Part shown: positions 48,237 through 59,204 of the stretch, piece by piece
How positions within the stretch are numbered: the stretch's first letter is position 1
Layout: every line of letters starts with the position of its first letter
Assembly: GCA_024449915.1 (NCBI GenBank)
Contig: JAMZAV010000155.1
Span: forward strand, 801,408-865,407
Source of the DNA: Sweltsa coloradensis
Taxonomy: Eukaryota; Arthropoda; Insecta; Plecoptera; Chloroperlidae
DNA: 64,000 bases
Reading direction: 5' to 3'
The notes under the pieces: model-generated
Database searches by the model: none
The model's input: only the letters and a program-made list of their open reading frames with translations
Told to the model about the DNA's origin: nothing
Made by a program: the position numbers and the translations under genes

Positions 48237-49213
48237 TCTGTTTTAATATTTCATTTTTTCCTCTTATAGTCTGCAAGTTTTTGCTGTGCTTTTGTTCCAA
48301 ACTATATTCAGTGCTTAATTACGGTACCAGGTGAGAGTTGCATTGCATGTTCAGAGTAGGTACCAACCTTCTGCAATAAAATAATTTTAATGTACCGTAA
48401 GTCTACATTTGAATTGTGATATTTATTTTATTATTTTATTTATTTATTTAATGTCTATTCTATTCAGTTATAAAAACTGATTTACAAAGGAGGACAACTA
48501 AATAAATCTAATTACATAGATGCAGACACAACAACAAACTACATTTAAGTAAATATTTGAAATAGTAATATTACAACATGCATTAAAACTCAACAAATTT
48601 GGTAACAAATAAAAAGGATATTAAATGCAAAATGAATGAATCAAATATAAAAAAGGGTGGGGAATGAAAAGAAAAGAAAAAAGAAAAGAAAATAAAATTA
48701 AAAAAGGAAATGAAAAAAGAAAAAAAGGAAAGAGAGAAAAGAAAATAAGGAAAGAGAAAAAAGAAAAAAAGGAAAGAGAAAAAAACTGATTCATTAGACG
48801 ATCCTACACGAAAAAACGAATATATGAGATTTGCCAAAAATCAGGAACAGCAAATCGGGGAGTAATCAATCTTTCTGCTTTCTTTTTAGTACCGGTACCT
48901 ATGTAGTTTTGTCTGGACTTATTGGAATTTTATTTCAACCTTGATGGTAGAATTGTATCTGTTTTAATATTTCATTTTCTTCCTCTCATAGTCTGCAAGT
49001 TTTGCTGTGCTTTTGTTCCAAACTGTATTCAGTGCTTAATAACCAGGTGAGAGTTGCATTGCATGTTCAGAGTACCAACCTTCCACAATAAAATACATTT
49101 TAATGTAAGTACATTTGAATTGTGATCTGCTTTCATTTTAGTACCGGTATGGTACCTAGGCCTATGTAGTTTTGTCTGGACTAATTGGGATTTAATTTCA
49201 ACCTTGATGGTAG
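48237..49213. repeat. direct duplication, first copy interrupted
   Basis: TCTGCAAGTTTTTGCTGTGC, GGTGAGAGTTGCATTGCATG and TGTAGTTTTGTCTGGACT occur in the same order in 48237-48420 plus 48871-48955 and again in 48956-49213. A ~450-bp A/G-rich insertion (48421-48870) splits the first copy; it is related to 63341-63545 in inverse orientation. Confidence 0.75.
48421..48870 (-). repeat. interspersed repeat with long polypurine tract
   Basis: It begins with TTTATTTATTT, has TATAAAAACTGATTTACAAA, then about 130 bp of AAAAGAAAAG-type sequence, and ends with GATCCTACACGAAAA and TTTGCCAAAAATCAGGAA. The latter words recur as complements at 63341-63420, so it is a dispersed family. Long open frames in it are low-complexity artefacts. 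Confidence 0.65.
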
Positions 49214-50290
49214 GTAGCCCTACCCCTACCAGTAGGCCTATACACTTAGAATATGAATTTACTAAGAAGTCTATTCTCAGGGGGCTAAGTAGATTCACCT
49301 AGGGGCTACTGAATTGATTTCCAATATAGAAAAAAATAAAAATTCTACCCAAATCAGATGAAAGTTTGAATTCTTTGCACACTACATGCCAATGGCAATA
49401 GTAGACCTCTTTGTGAACGCTCTTTAGTCCTAGGGCCTAGTTGCATTGATGGATGAGCATATTTGCAATTCTTCATTTAAAAATAATTGTTATATAATTT
49501 TCATGATTAGGCCTAATATTTCTTTGATCATACCCAAAAAGTAAAAAACGTGCCATGTCTAGTTCTGAGAAGTTTATTCAATTTCGGGATTGATTTCCAT
49601 CCTAATCAACAACACCTAGGCCTACTGGAGTGTTTCCCAATTGAGAAAAAAATGAGAAATAAGTAGGCTTAGGCCTATGTGGTTTTATGCGTTCCATCAA
49701 GGTTTCATTAAATAAAAAATGATAGGTAATCAACAAAACTTCCAAGAACTGGGATAATATGTTAATTAGTGTAGTTCATATCTTGGGCAGTTAAATGTAG
49801 AGGAATTGTGTTGGGGATTTTGTTTGCTTTTCAATTCGATTCATACAACGACTGAAAACCCCACAAATTACTAATACTTATTAACTTCTTAAAGGCATTA
49901 AATCACAATGGATAAAGTATTTTTTTAATACAAGTAGGTGTACAAAAAATAAGAATGCTGGACATTTTGGCAACCTTGGATGAGGCCTATACCCTATACA
50001 ACGGTTTGTTTTGACGCGCACCTGGGGACATGTGACGCAGGTGGATGGGGATCTGCTGAGCTGACAAAGCCGGCCGGGCGAGGGTAGACACTCGGTTAGA
50101 ACACGTGTTTAGTAAGGGGTTGACATTCTGTGTGGATGGAGTGTTCGCAGATTTGTTCTAGCACAGTGACAGCTCAACAAGTGTTTTATGTACTAATTTA
50201 ATTAATGTGATTGTGAATAGCATTACAAGGTTTGTCGAGATATGTGAAGAGTGCGGATGGCTCAGTGACTACAGTTAACAAACATACCTA
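49214..50290. other. no gene seen; carrier intron 2
   Basis: Intronic DNA with many TAGGCCTA words, no recognised element until the TIR element at 50295. Confidence 0.5.
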
Positions 50291-50294
50291 TAAT

Positions 50295-51331
50295 AGGGAA
50301 TATTCCACTTAATATTTAATATTTTATTTTAATTCTTATTCATGTCTTAATAGTCCCTGCACTTTTTTTTATTTAAAAAAAATGTTTTTTGTGTAATTTA
50401 AACAAGAATTAAATGGGTCCCCCAGTTTGCGCGCCAAAAACGAGCGTGCGCCATCTTTGGACGGTACTACGTCATAACTGTGTTGAGTCAAGGCCAATTG
50501 GAAACTAAATGTACGTATATTTGTACATCTTTACATTCAGACGGCGGTGCTCGCCCATCCGCTCAACACAAACAACTCCACAGGGATGTACATTTTCACC
50601 GTCTTTCGTTTTTCTTTTTTCGTATGTGACTGGAGATTTCGCGAGATCATTGTGATAAAGAATAACGAGCATTTTGTCTTGAATTTTTGCATAGCCTAGG
50701 ACTATCATGGTATTCTTTATCTACAATAGGCTTTAATTAGTCATCAAAGTAAGGTTTTTGTGCGAGATGTTTGTCAGAACATGAACTTGCAGGCCTAGGG
50801 TTGGCAAGTTAAGCCTAGGGCTTGTCAAGTGAGTAATTTTAGTATTCACATACCAATGCCTATATCCTACAGGAACGATTGGCCTAGACTGTTGTATTAT
50901 AAATAATTTTCTACGTCTAGGCCTAGACTTAGGGACTTTTTCAGTTTTGTTTTTTGATTGCAATGTCAACTTTTCTCGTTTTCTGGCTAGGCGTTAAATG
51001 TAAAATGTTCGCCATCTGTTTACATTACTGTAGGCTACGCTAGGCGCTGCTTTGTTTAAAACACCGCCGTCTTGATGTATATCTCGATCCTACTATAATA
51101 CTATTCCAACATCTTTGGTCTGGATGTATGTTTATCCAGACGGCGTTGGATCAACACAGTTCTGACGTCACAGTCGTTTTTGCCGCTTTAAAAAAGTGCT
51201 GCTTTTAAAACGGCTATAAATCACTGGATTATTATTTCACGGAAAAACAAAGTACATATTTGTAATCGGGACGAAATACTTCTTCTAAAAAATCTATTCG
51301 TACAGTATTTGGCGGAAGTGGAATATTCCCT
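50295..51331. mobile_element. AGGGAATATTCC TIR element, copy B (uninterrupted)
   Basis: AGGGAATATTCCACTT ... AAGTGGAATATTCCCT, with AT on each side. It aligns end to end with 30914-32558 apart from the HINE in the latter, with only scattered substitutions. It provides the empty site CTGTTGTAT|TATAAATAA for HINE copy 3. Confidence 0.87.
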
Positions 51332-51334
51332 ATT

Positions 51335-52855
51335 GAAGTGTGGATATTGTCTTCTTTTAGGTTCTAGTAGTTTTTTAAAGTTAGTGATACGTGTGTCATA
51401 CAAAGAGACGGCATACATACCGAATAATTCTTAGTTTTATAAATAATTAATGTGTGACGCGTAGTGTTTAAATGTGGATATATTGGACAACAAAATCAAA
51501 ATCAGGTTTTTGATACAGTAATGTGGTTTTCATATTAATCCGTGGGTTGAAATCGTGTTACAAATTTATACACTGTTCTAATCCTTACAATGATAAGGAA
51601 ATCATTAAAGTCGAATCACTTTTCGTCAAAAGTAGTCCACAGTACTCCCGTATGCGACTTTAAATCCTACATATCGTTGGTCTTTACACGTGGAGAGTAA
51701 CAAAAACTGTTGTCTAGCAGTGTTGAGAGAATGAATGTTAATAATATACTCGAACCCATAATGGATAGTAATACCATGGAGTTTAAATAGTACTCTCGTA
51801 CTCCATGGTAAGACAATCGGAATTAGCACCAAATTTGTGATTTTTTTTTCGATTCGTGATAATATAAGCACTCTGTGTCGGTATCCATTGATGTACATTC
51901 ATTACAACTACACCATTTAAGATAACCTTTCCTGCCACTAGCCACTAAACTGTTTTATCCAGGCTTATTTTTCTTAATTTTTCTTGAGATTTTCCCTCTG
52001 TTCACTTTCTGTGTATGAAGGCTTAAAAATGAAGGGAGCTAATCCTAACATCTTGTACATAGAACAAACACTTTTCAACTGACCCGTCCCGTGCCCGTTG
52101 GTATTGAATGGGCGGGCAGTGAGCGTCCGCATTCACTCGAGTCGATCGGTAGCGAAGCTCTGTACCCATCCAGCTACGTCACGGGTGGTGACGTCACGCA
52201 CTATACAATTTCCACAATATTGGTTGTACCATATTTAAATATTGACCGATTTCTTTCATTTATTTTTCTAAATTCCTAAAATAAATTTAGGTTTAACATA
52301 AGTAAGCAACAAGTCAATGTGAGAGTATGGCTTTAAGTTTCAAGCCTAATGATGGAAAAGGAACTCTATCCCATGAAAGTTCCCTGAAGACTCTTCCTCC
52401 CCAAGACTGGATATGATCAAATCAAATCATCTGATGTCATGGATTTAAATTGTAGAGATCTAATGTAGCCCTACCATATCTATTAGGTATGGTAGGCCTA
52501 TGTATATTTTGGTTACGGTCACACTTGTTTTATATATCTTTATGCCTTGCCACCAAAAATTGCAAAATAAACCCAAAGAAAAGTTTTTGGATTAATACTT
52601 CGTTAGGCTATAACGATAAAACCTTAAGGTAGGTAGGCTTACTTGATAAGAATGTCAAATGTATTTTATATTTAAATCCTAGTAAAAAAAAATACATTAG
52701 CTAGCGTCCGTTTATTTAACGATTATTTTGTAACTTTTATTTATCCTACTAGCTAAATATTTAATAAGTAGTCCTAAACCTGAATTCATGACATTGCCTT
52801 GCAAGGGTTTTGAACCAATCGGATGCTACTTGCGTGCAATAGGGTGCGGGTTTTT
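51335..52855. other. no gene seen; carrier intron 2
   Basis: Contains a TGACGTCA (CRE-like) octamer near 52189 in a short GC-richer patch (52080-52200), otherwise AT-rich. A regulatory role is only a possibility. Confidence 0.4.
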
Positions 52856-53695
52856 GTGTGGCTCGTTGGTCTTGTGGTTAGCCTACCTGCTTCCAATGCA
52901 GAAGGTTCAGGGTTCGATTCCTTCTAAAGTCAGAAGTTTTTTAACGTCTGATTTGGACAAAAGTCCATCAGTTCTTGTCTTAGGAATTTGTAAACGGTGA
53001 CTTTGGAGCCGTCCTAGCAACGAGGCACGTGGTAAATTTAAAGATGTTCTGAATTGGCCTTGTTGATTCTGGCGTTGATCCGCAGGTGTTCTCACTGTCC
53101 ATACCACTGATTGCTATTGTTTCCTAAAAATATCGGTCTTTGGTTGGTTATCACTCACTCGTCGACTGCGTCGGAGCCTACAGGGTTATAAATAAATAAA
53201 TAAATTGTATTTAGAGTCTGCTCAGTTATATAACTGATTTTCAGTGGGGGACAGTAAATCAAAGCGACCAAGCCAACCCTGGAGGCCCCGACGCAATCGA
53301 TGAGTGAGCGATAACCAACCAAAGATCGATATTTTTAATAGGAAATATAGCAATCAGTGGTATGGACAGTGCGAACACCCGCGGATCAACGCCAGAATCA
53401 ACAAGGTCGATTCAGATCAACTCTGAATTTATTATGTGCTTCGTTGCTAGGACGGCTCCAAAGTCACCGTTGACAAACTCCTAAGACAAGAACTGATGGA
53501 CTTAAGTCCAAATCAGAAGTTTTGGTGGGAATCGAACCCTGGACCTTCTGCATTGGAAATAGATACGCTAACCGCAAGACCAACGAGCCACACTTGGCTT
53601 GGTTGCTTTGGTTTACTGTTCCCCACTGAAAAACAGTTATGTGACTGTGTGGGTAGACTCTTAATACGGATTTATTTATTTATTTTATTTAGATC
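52856..53695 (+). repeat. tRNA-derived SINE, interrupted by an antisense copy
   Basis: The plus-strand copy runs from GTGTGGCTCGTTGGTC to GGAGCCTACAGGGTT (about 53187). It resumes at TTGGCTTGGTTGCTTTGG (53594) and ends with TTTATTTATTTATTTTATTT. Boxes A and B are conserved. The interruption is a nearly complete SINE of the same family on the other strand. Confidence 0.82.
53190..53593 (-). repeat. antisense SINE inserted in another SINE
   Basis: Read on the minus strand it begins GTGTGGCTCGTTGGTCTTGC, has box B GGTTCGATTCC, the conserved body and the CCCACTGAAAATCAG end, then a TTTATTTATTTATTTAT tail next to the junction. It is more complete than its host. Confidence 0.82.
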
Positions 53696-53870
53696 AAGTG
53701 TGGAAAAAGCCTGACCCTAATGGCTAGTAGTAATTTAGTATGAAGTGATTATTGATCAGGCCTAAAGTTGTTGCCCCCAACTCTTCAGGCTGTGCTTTAT
53801 GCTCTCTATTCTTTCTTTCCCAACCTGTCAAACTCTTCTCCAACCTAATATATACATTAGGCTATTTATA

Positions 53871-54447
53871 CTAGGAAAACGCTTAAGTCCCTTAAGTTGT
53901 TGGATGAGCGTAATTGGTGCATTGAGCTGCCATGTGTTATGCGGATTTTCTGTTGTTCTGTAAAAAAATCATTACAAAGTTGAAATTTTTTAAAATTAAA
54001 TTAAATAAAAAATTAACTTTTTTTTTAATTAATCGTAATTTAAAAAAAGAAAAAAATCGTAAAATTGCAATTTTCATAAGAAATAATTATTCGATTGCAC
54101 TCAAATTTAACACGAATATATAAATTCATAAAATTAAGGTTCTGTGAAAAAATCATTACAATAGGATAAAGCATGTAGGTGTTATAAGTCAAAGAATTGT
54201 TTTAAAAAAGAAAAAACCCGAAAAATTGCAATTTTTATGAGAAATAATTTTCCGATTGCGCTCAAAAACGTGGCAGTTCTAAGTTCAGAGATTTCGAAGG
54301 CCTCCATAAACTTTCATCGCAATTGGAGTATCGGTTGTGCCGGAATCGTGCGGACAAACACACAAAAATACAAAAAAAAGAAAAAAAAAACATTCTGGAT
54401 TTTTTTCTCCAGTGTAGTGAAATGGAATCTTCGCTTCGCTCATCCAA
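53871..54447 (-). mobile_element. Helentron-like element, copy 6
   Basis: Inverse orientation: CTAGGAAAACGC at the left, CGCTCATCCAA at the right (true 5' end). Two internal units. The hairpin zone is altered: the segment between the subterminal repeat and the tail reads CTTAAGGGACTTAAG, so the usual AACGC arm is lost. Confidence 0.88.
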
Positions 54448-54608
54448 TTATTTTGAAGTTATTGTATTTTTTTTAGCACTCGTACCAATATTTTGAAAGT
54501 CAATGGAAAATGCATGAAAGTTAGTTGAATGAAAGACGAACTTGAATAAAAAATAAAATTAAAAAAAAAAAAAAAATTGGGATGGGACAAAAACTCCATT
54601 TTGGCTAT

Positions 54609-55372
54609 TTGGATGAGCGAAGCGAAGATTCCATTTCACTATACTGGAGAAAAAAATCCGGAATATTTTTCTTTTTTTTCTTTTTTTTCTGTTTGTATTT
54701 TTGTGTGTCTGTTAACACGATTCCGGCTAAACCGATACTCCAATTGCGCTGAAATTTTCTGGACACCTTCGAAATCTCTGAACTAAGAACTGCCACGTTT
54801 TTGAGCGCAATCGAAAAATTATTTCTCATGAAAATCGCAATTTTACGATTTTTTTCGATTTTTAAAAATTTTCTTTAACGTATAACATCTACATGCTTTA
54901 TCTGAATGTAACTATTTTTTCACAGAACCTTAATTTTATGAATTTAGGTATTCTTGTGAAATTTGAGCGCAATCGAAAAACTATTTCTCATGAAAATCGA
55001 AATTTTACGTTTTTTTTCCTTTTTAAAACAATTCTTTGACTTATAACACCTACATGCTTTATCCTATTGTAATGATTTTTTCACAGAACCTTAATTTTAT
55101 GAATTAATATATTCGTGTAAAATTTGTGCGCAATCGAATAATGAAAATATGAAAATTTCAATATTACGATTTTTTCCTTTTTTTAAATTACGATTTATTA
55201 AAAAAATTAAAATTTTAAGTTAATTTTTTATTGAATTTAATTTAATTTAAAAAAAAATCTCCAACTTAGTAATGATTTTCACAGAACAACAGAAAATCCG
55301 CATAACACATGGCAGCTCAATGCACACATTACGCTCATCCAACAACGCGGCGGGACTTAAGCGTTTTCCTAG
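54609..55372 (+). mobile_element. Helentron-like element, copy 5 (exact empty site known)
   Basis: TTGGATGAGCGAAGCGAAG to GCGTTTTCCTAG, three internal units. The other arm of the foldback reads, on its complement, CATTTTGGCTAT|TATATGGAAAT, whereas this arm reads CATTTTGGCTAT-element-TATATGGAAAT. This is a second case of insertion between T and T without duplication. Confidence 0.92.
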
Positions 55373-55592
55373 TATATGGAAATTTTGGGTCAATAAGAAA
55401 ATGTTAGTTCTAGGTGCAATACTTAATTTTAAGCTATGATTTTTTTTGTTTCAACACACCTTTGTCTCCATACTGAATATAAGGGAATTTTTTTCTGAAA
55501 TGTTCGATGTGCGATTTTTTTGTCACATCATACAAATTAGAGTTTTGAACCGGTGGACGAAAAAATGGTACATCAAACGTTATTTCAGAAAA

Positions 55593-56375
55593 CTAGGAAA
55601 ACGCTTAAGTCCCGCCCCGTTGTTGGATGAGCGTAATTGGTGCATTGAGCTGCCATGTGTTATGCGGATTTTCTGTTATTCTGTGGAAAAATTATAACTT
55701 AGTTCAATTTTTTAAAAATTAAATTAAATTAAATAAAAAATTAACTTTAATTTATTAATTTTTTTAAGTTAATTGTTATTGTTAAAAAATAAAAAAAAAT
55801 CGTAAAAATTGCGATTTTTATAAGAAATAATTTCTCGATTGCGCTCAAATTTAACACGAATATATTAATTCATACAATAAGGGTTCTGTGAAAAAATCAT
55901 TACAATAGGATAAAGCATGTAGGTATTATAAGTCGAAGATTGTTTAAAAAAGAAAAAAAACTCGTAAATTTCGATTTTCAACGAGAAATATTTTTTCGAT
56001 TACGCTTAAATTTTACACGAATATCTTAATTCATAAATTAAGGTTCTGTGAAAAAATCATTACAATCAGATAAAGCATGTAGGAGTTAGGTCGAAGAAAT
56101 GTTTTTAAAATCGAAAAAATCGTAAAATTGCGTTTTTTATGAGAAAATTTTTTCCGATTGCGCTCAAAAACGTGGCAGTTCTAAGTTCAGAGATTTCGAA
56201 GGTCTCAATAAAATTTCTTCGCAATCGGAATATCGGTTTAGCCGGAATCGTGTTAACAGACACACAAAAATACAAAAAGAAAAAAAAAAAAAAAAAAAAA
56301 CATTCCGGATTTTTTTCTCTAGTGTAGTGAAATGGAATCTTCGCTTCGCTCGCTACGCTCGCTACGCTCATCCAA
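55593..56375 (-). mobile_element. Helentron-like element, copy 7
   Basis: Inverse orientation, CTAGGAAAACGC to CGCTCATCCAA, with an extended CGCTACGCTCGCTACGCTC repeat near its 5' end. Three internal units. It sits in the right arm of the foldback; the homologous place in the left arm (near 55487) is empty but too diverged to fix the junction exactly. Confidence 0.9.
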
Positions 56376-57123
56376 TTATTTTCTCTTATGCTCAGGTTGG
56401 AGACAAAGGTGTGTTGAAACAATAAAAACCATCATAGCTTAGAATTAAGTAGGTATTGCACCTAGAACTAACATTTTCTTATTGACCCAAAATTTCCATA
56501 TAATAGCCAAAATGGAGCTTTTGTCCCATCAAAAAAGAATGTTTTTTTTTTATTTTTTATTCAAGTTCCCCTTTCATTCAACTAACTTTCATGCATTTTC
56601 TTTCCCTTTTAAAATATAGGTATGAGTGCTCTGGAATAGCCTTAAGCTATTATTATTAATCCATGTGGTCAGCAATCAAATACGTAGATTGTTTTTCTTT
56701 CTATGCTACTGCATCCCAGATTTTTCTTGCAATGCATGGGCTATACACTAAACAAAGCTCTATTTATTAGAATTAAAATACTTCTTTAGTTAAGTGTTAG
56801 ATTAGGTAGTGTTTTTAGAACAAATTAATTTGATATTGCGCATCTACAACTTGATGGTGGAATTGGTGTTGGGATGATACTAACCTTCAATCATTCATAT
56901 GTGTGTTTTTTTTTTAATCTATAGGCTACAATATAATTTCTAATAAATCTGTACACTCAGTTTCCTTCAGTAATTTAATTTCAAATTTGTAATTAATCTG
57001 TAGTACTCTTAGTTTCCTTAAATGTAATTGAGACAAGTCTTGTGTATAATAAAATTAAGTGAAAGAAACTATGCACCGTGCACTCCTGTCAAATTGTTGT
57101 TAAAATAAAGACTGAACTAGTAA

Positions 57124-57400
57124 GGCCGCGTTCACACAAATCGGTTTAGTTATAAGGGGATAGGAAATACGTGTTAAATTGTTTACGTTTTAGTCTTAAG
57201 AAATTGTTATAACAAAAACAAAATTCTTACGACGGACCAATCAGAGGTTTTGTTATTTATACGATGACCAATAAAAAGGAGTAACTTCATTATGACAGGC
57301 CACTGAAACATTACTAACCAATCAGGGATCGGATTTCTTATAACCATAACAACCCAATAACAATTTCTTAAGACTAAACCAAAGTTATGTGAACGCAGCC
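57124..57400. mobile_element. PIF/Harbinger-like MITE, TSD TAA
   Basis: Ends GGCCGCGTTCACA and TGTGAACGCAGCC, flanked by TAA on each side (57121-57123, 57401-57403). Inner parts CTTAAGAAATTGTTAT and AACAATTTCTTAAG extend the inverted repeat. A 3-bp TAA/TTA duplication is characteristic of PIF/Harbinger. Confidence 0.8.
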
Positions 57401-57705
57401 TAACTGAGTCATTCTCCCAATTATTATTTTCTTGTCCCAGCAGTCTTAACTATGACAATAATTATGTCATAACATTGAACTTTTTTTTTACAGTTGTGTT
57501 ATAACTCAGATATCAGATATCTTGGTGATAAATTGTTTGTTATACCTGGTAGGGTTGCCTGTAACAGTAATTGCATGGTTCTTACTAGGCAGATTATGTT
57601 CTAGCTCTCGCACAGTCTTTTGTTTGCTAAATTGTCATTCCCGTCCCTGTCATTACCCTCCCAAAATTCAATTGCTGCAGAGATTGCGAGCAGTCAAATA
57701 CTTAA

Positions 57706-58127
57706 AATAATTAAACTAGGCCTACTGTAGTTCATACTAATAATGAAAATACTTATTTTCTCTATTTTTTATAACAAATCTTATGAAGGTTGTTGAAATA
57801 TTTTTGCAGACTTTCTTGGTCTTAGTAATACCGTTCCTCATTTGTAATTATTACCATCCCGTTTAAGACTCCATAGAAAAGTAGTTCTGTGCAAAAATTG
57901 TATGATATATTTTAATAATAATTAAACTAGGCCTACTGTAGTTCATACTAATAATGAAAATACTTATTTTCTCTATTTTTTATAACAAATCTTATGAAGG
58001 TTGTTGAAATATTTTTGCAGACTTTCTTGGTCTTAGTAATACCGTTCCTCATTTGTAATTATTACCATCCCGTTTAAGACTCCATAGAAAAGTAGTTCTG
58101 TGCAAAAATTGTATGATATATTTTCAG
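57706..58127. repeat. 211-bp tandem duplication, essentially exact
   Basis: AATAATTAAACTAGGCCTAC at 57706 recurs at 57917 and the following ~208 bp are identical by eye through GTATGATATATTTT. It lies about 500 bp before exon 3 of the carrier gene. Confidence 0.92.
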
Positions 58128-58628
58128 TTGATAGCTTTTTTCTTAAGGGAATATACGAGGCAATCGTTAGAATTAACTTTCATTTTCATATATAGCTTCC
58201 AGTTAGTATGAAGCACAATTACAAGAAACGTATATCGTAAAGAAATATTTAAGAAACTTGCAAAGTTCAGTATTATTGAAATAATTAAGTTATTTTAAAG
58301 AGTACTGACATTTATTTATTGTAAACTAATGAAGAATACTAATAGGTCATAGAAATTTGAACTGATACTTTGTACACTGGGACGGTAATTACAAAATTAA
58401 ACACTTACACAAAACCATGAATTATTTTTAAATTTATAACCAACTTCCACTGCTGATCAATTGCCATTTTTTCTGAATATTTAATGATTTAGAAACATCA
58501 CTAGTAACCTTTTATCGAACTTTAATATTCTCAAAAAAAATTTAAAATGAAATAATTGGGAGAATGACCCTAACTATGCATTGTTTAGGCCTATGCAAAT
58601 TATGGGCACTGATGGAAACACATTTCAG

Positions 58629-58740
58629 AATGGATCAAGACGGGAGTTTAAACATTAGTTTCGACGAGTGGCGTGACTACCTCATGTATGCTCCAAGTAC
58701 TGACATGATCGAACTCATACGCTATTGGAGGCATTCGACG
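58629..58740 (+). CDS. SCaMC-like carrier, exon 3 (EF-hand 4, end of regulatory domain)
   Basis: 112 nt from acceptor acatttcag to ACG|GTAAGA; the first base completes an arginine and the exon leaves in phase 0. It encodes RMDQDGSLNISFDEWRDYLM with EF-hand 4 (loop DQDGSLNISFDE), then ELIRYWRHST, the family signature just before the first carrier repeat (human members end this segment F-WKHST). The three exons total 510 nt or 170 residues, the expected size of the regulatory domain. The ~300-residue carrier domain with its PX(D/E)XX(K/R) motifs is not in the window, so at least 5 kb more of gene must follow. An in-frame stop comes soon after the donor, confirming splicing. Confidence 0.95.
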
Positions 58741-58925
58741 GTAAGAACATTTTTCTATTACACCTAATGGATGAGGTGGGCGTTTTCCTTTCTTTCATAC
58801 TGGTACTGTACTTTAAACTTTCAAATGTTATTGTGTTGTTGTTTTGATGGCGTGCTTCATTAACATACACAATGAAATATTTAATTCTGTACAATAATGT
58901 AATTTAAGCCACAATTTGGATGTAA

Positions 58926-59027
58926 AGTGGCTTTCAGTTCAGCTTGTCAGTGCCTGACGCTGCGTTAACCTAGATAACCTCCCTTAAAAACCGGTTTGAC
59001 CGCTGACAAGCCGAACTGAAAGCCACT
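58926..59027. repeat. short MITE with 25-bp inverted repeats
   Basis: AGTGGCTTTCAGTTCAGCTT on the left and its complement on the right (one mismatch) enclose about 50 bp. Target duplication unclear (TA-like). Confidence 0.7.
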
Positions 59028-59204
59028 ATAGACCCAAAGTACTGTAAGCCAAAATCTTCCATCTTACCTATGTATACAATTGGAATTACTTCAAGTAGAC
59101 GGCAAAATGAGAGAAACATTACATTACAGACACATTAGGACGTGGGACAAATCTGTTTTTATTTTGATTTCCACATGATGATGGACCTGACAGTAGATTA
59201 TAAA

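Larger units (their letters stand above)
54473..56632. mobile_element. foldback element whose two arms each carry a HINE
   Basis: The left arm (54473-54608 plus 55373-55523) and the right arm (55556-55592 plus 56376-56632) are complementary through AGCACTCGTACC, AAATGCATGAAAGTTAGTTG, CTCCATTTTGGCTAT, TGTTAGTTCTAGGTGCAATA and GTTTCAACACACCTTTGTCT. The spacer is about 30 bp near 55524-55555. Without the two HINEs the element is about 600 bp. No coding sequence. Confidence 0.8.

Noticed and set aside
48583..48837. phenylalanine/serine-rich frame
   Set aside because: Translation of a polypurine/polypyrimidine tract in a dispersed repeat.
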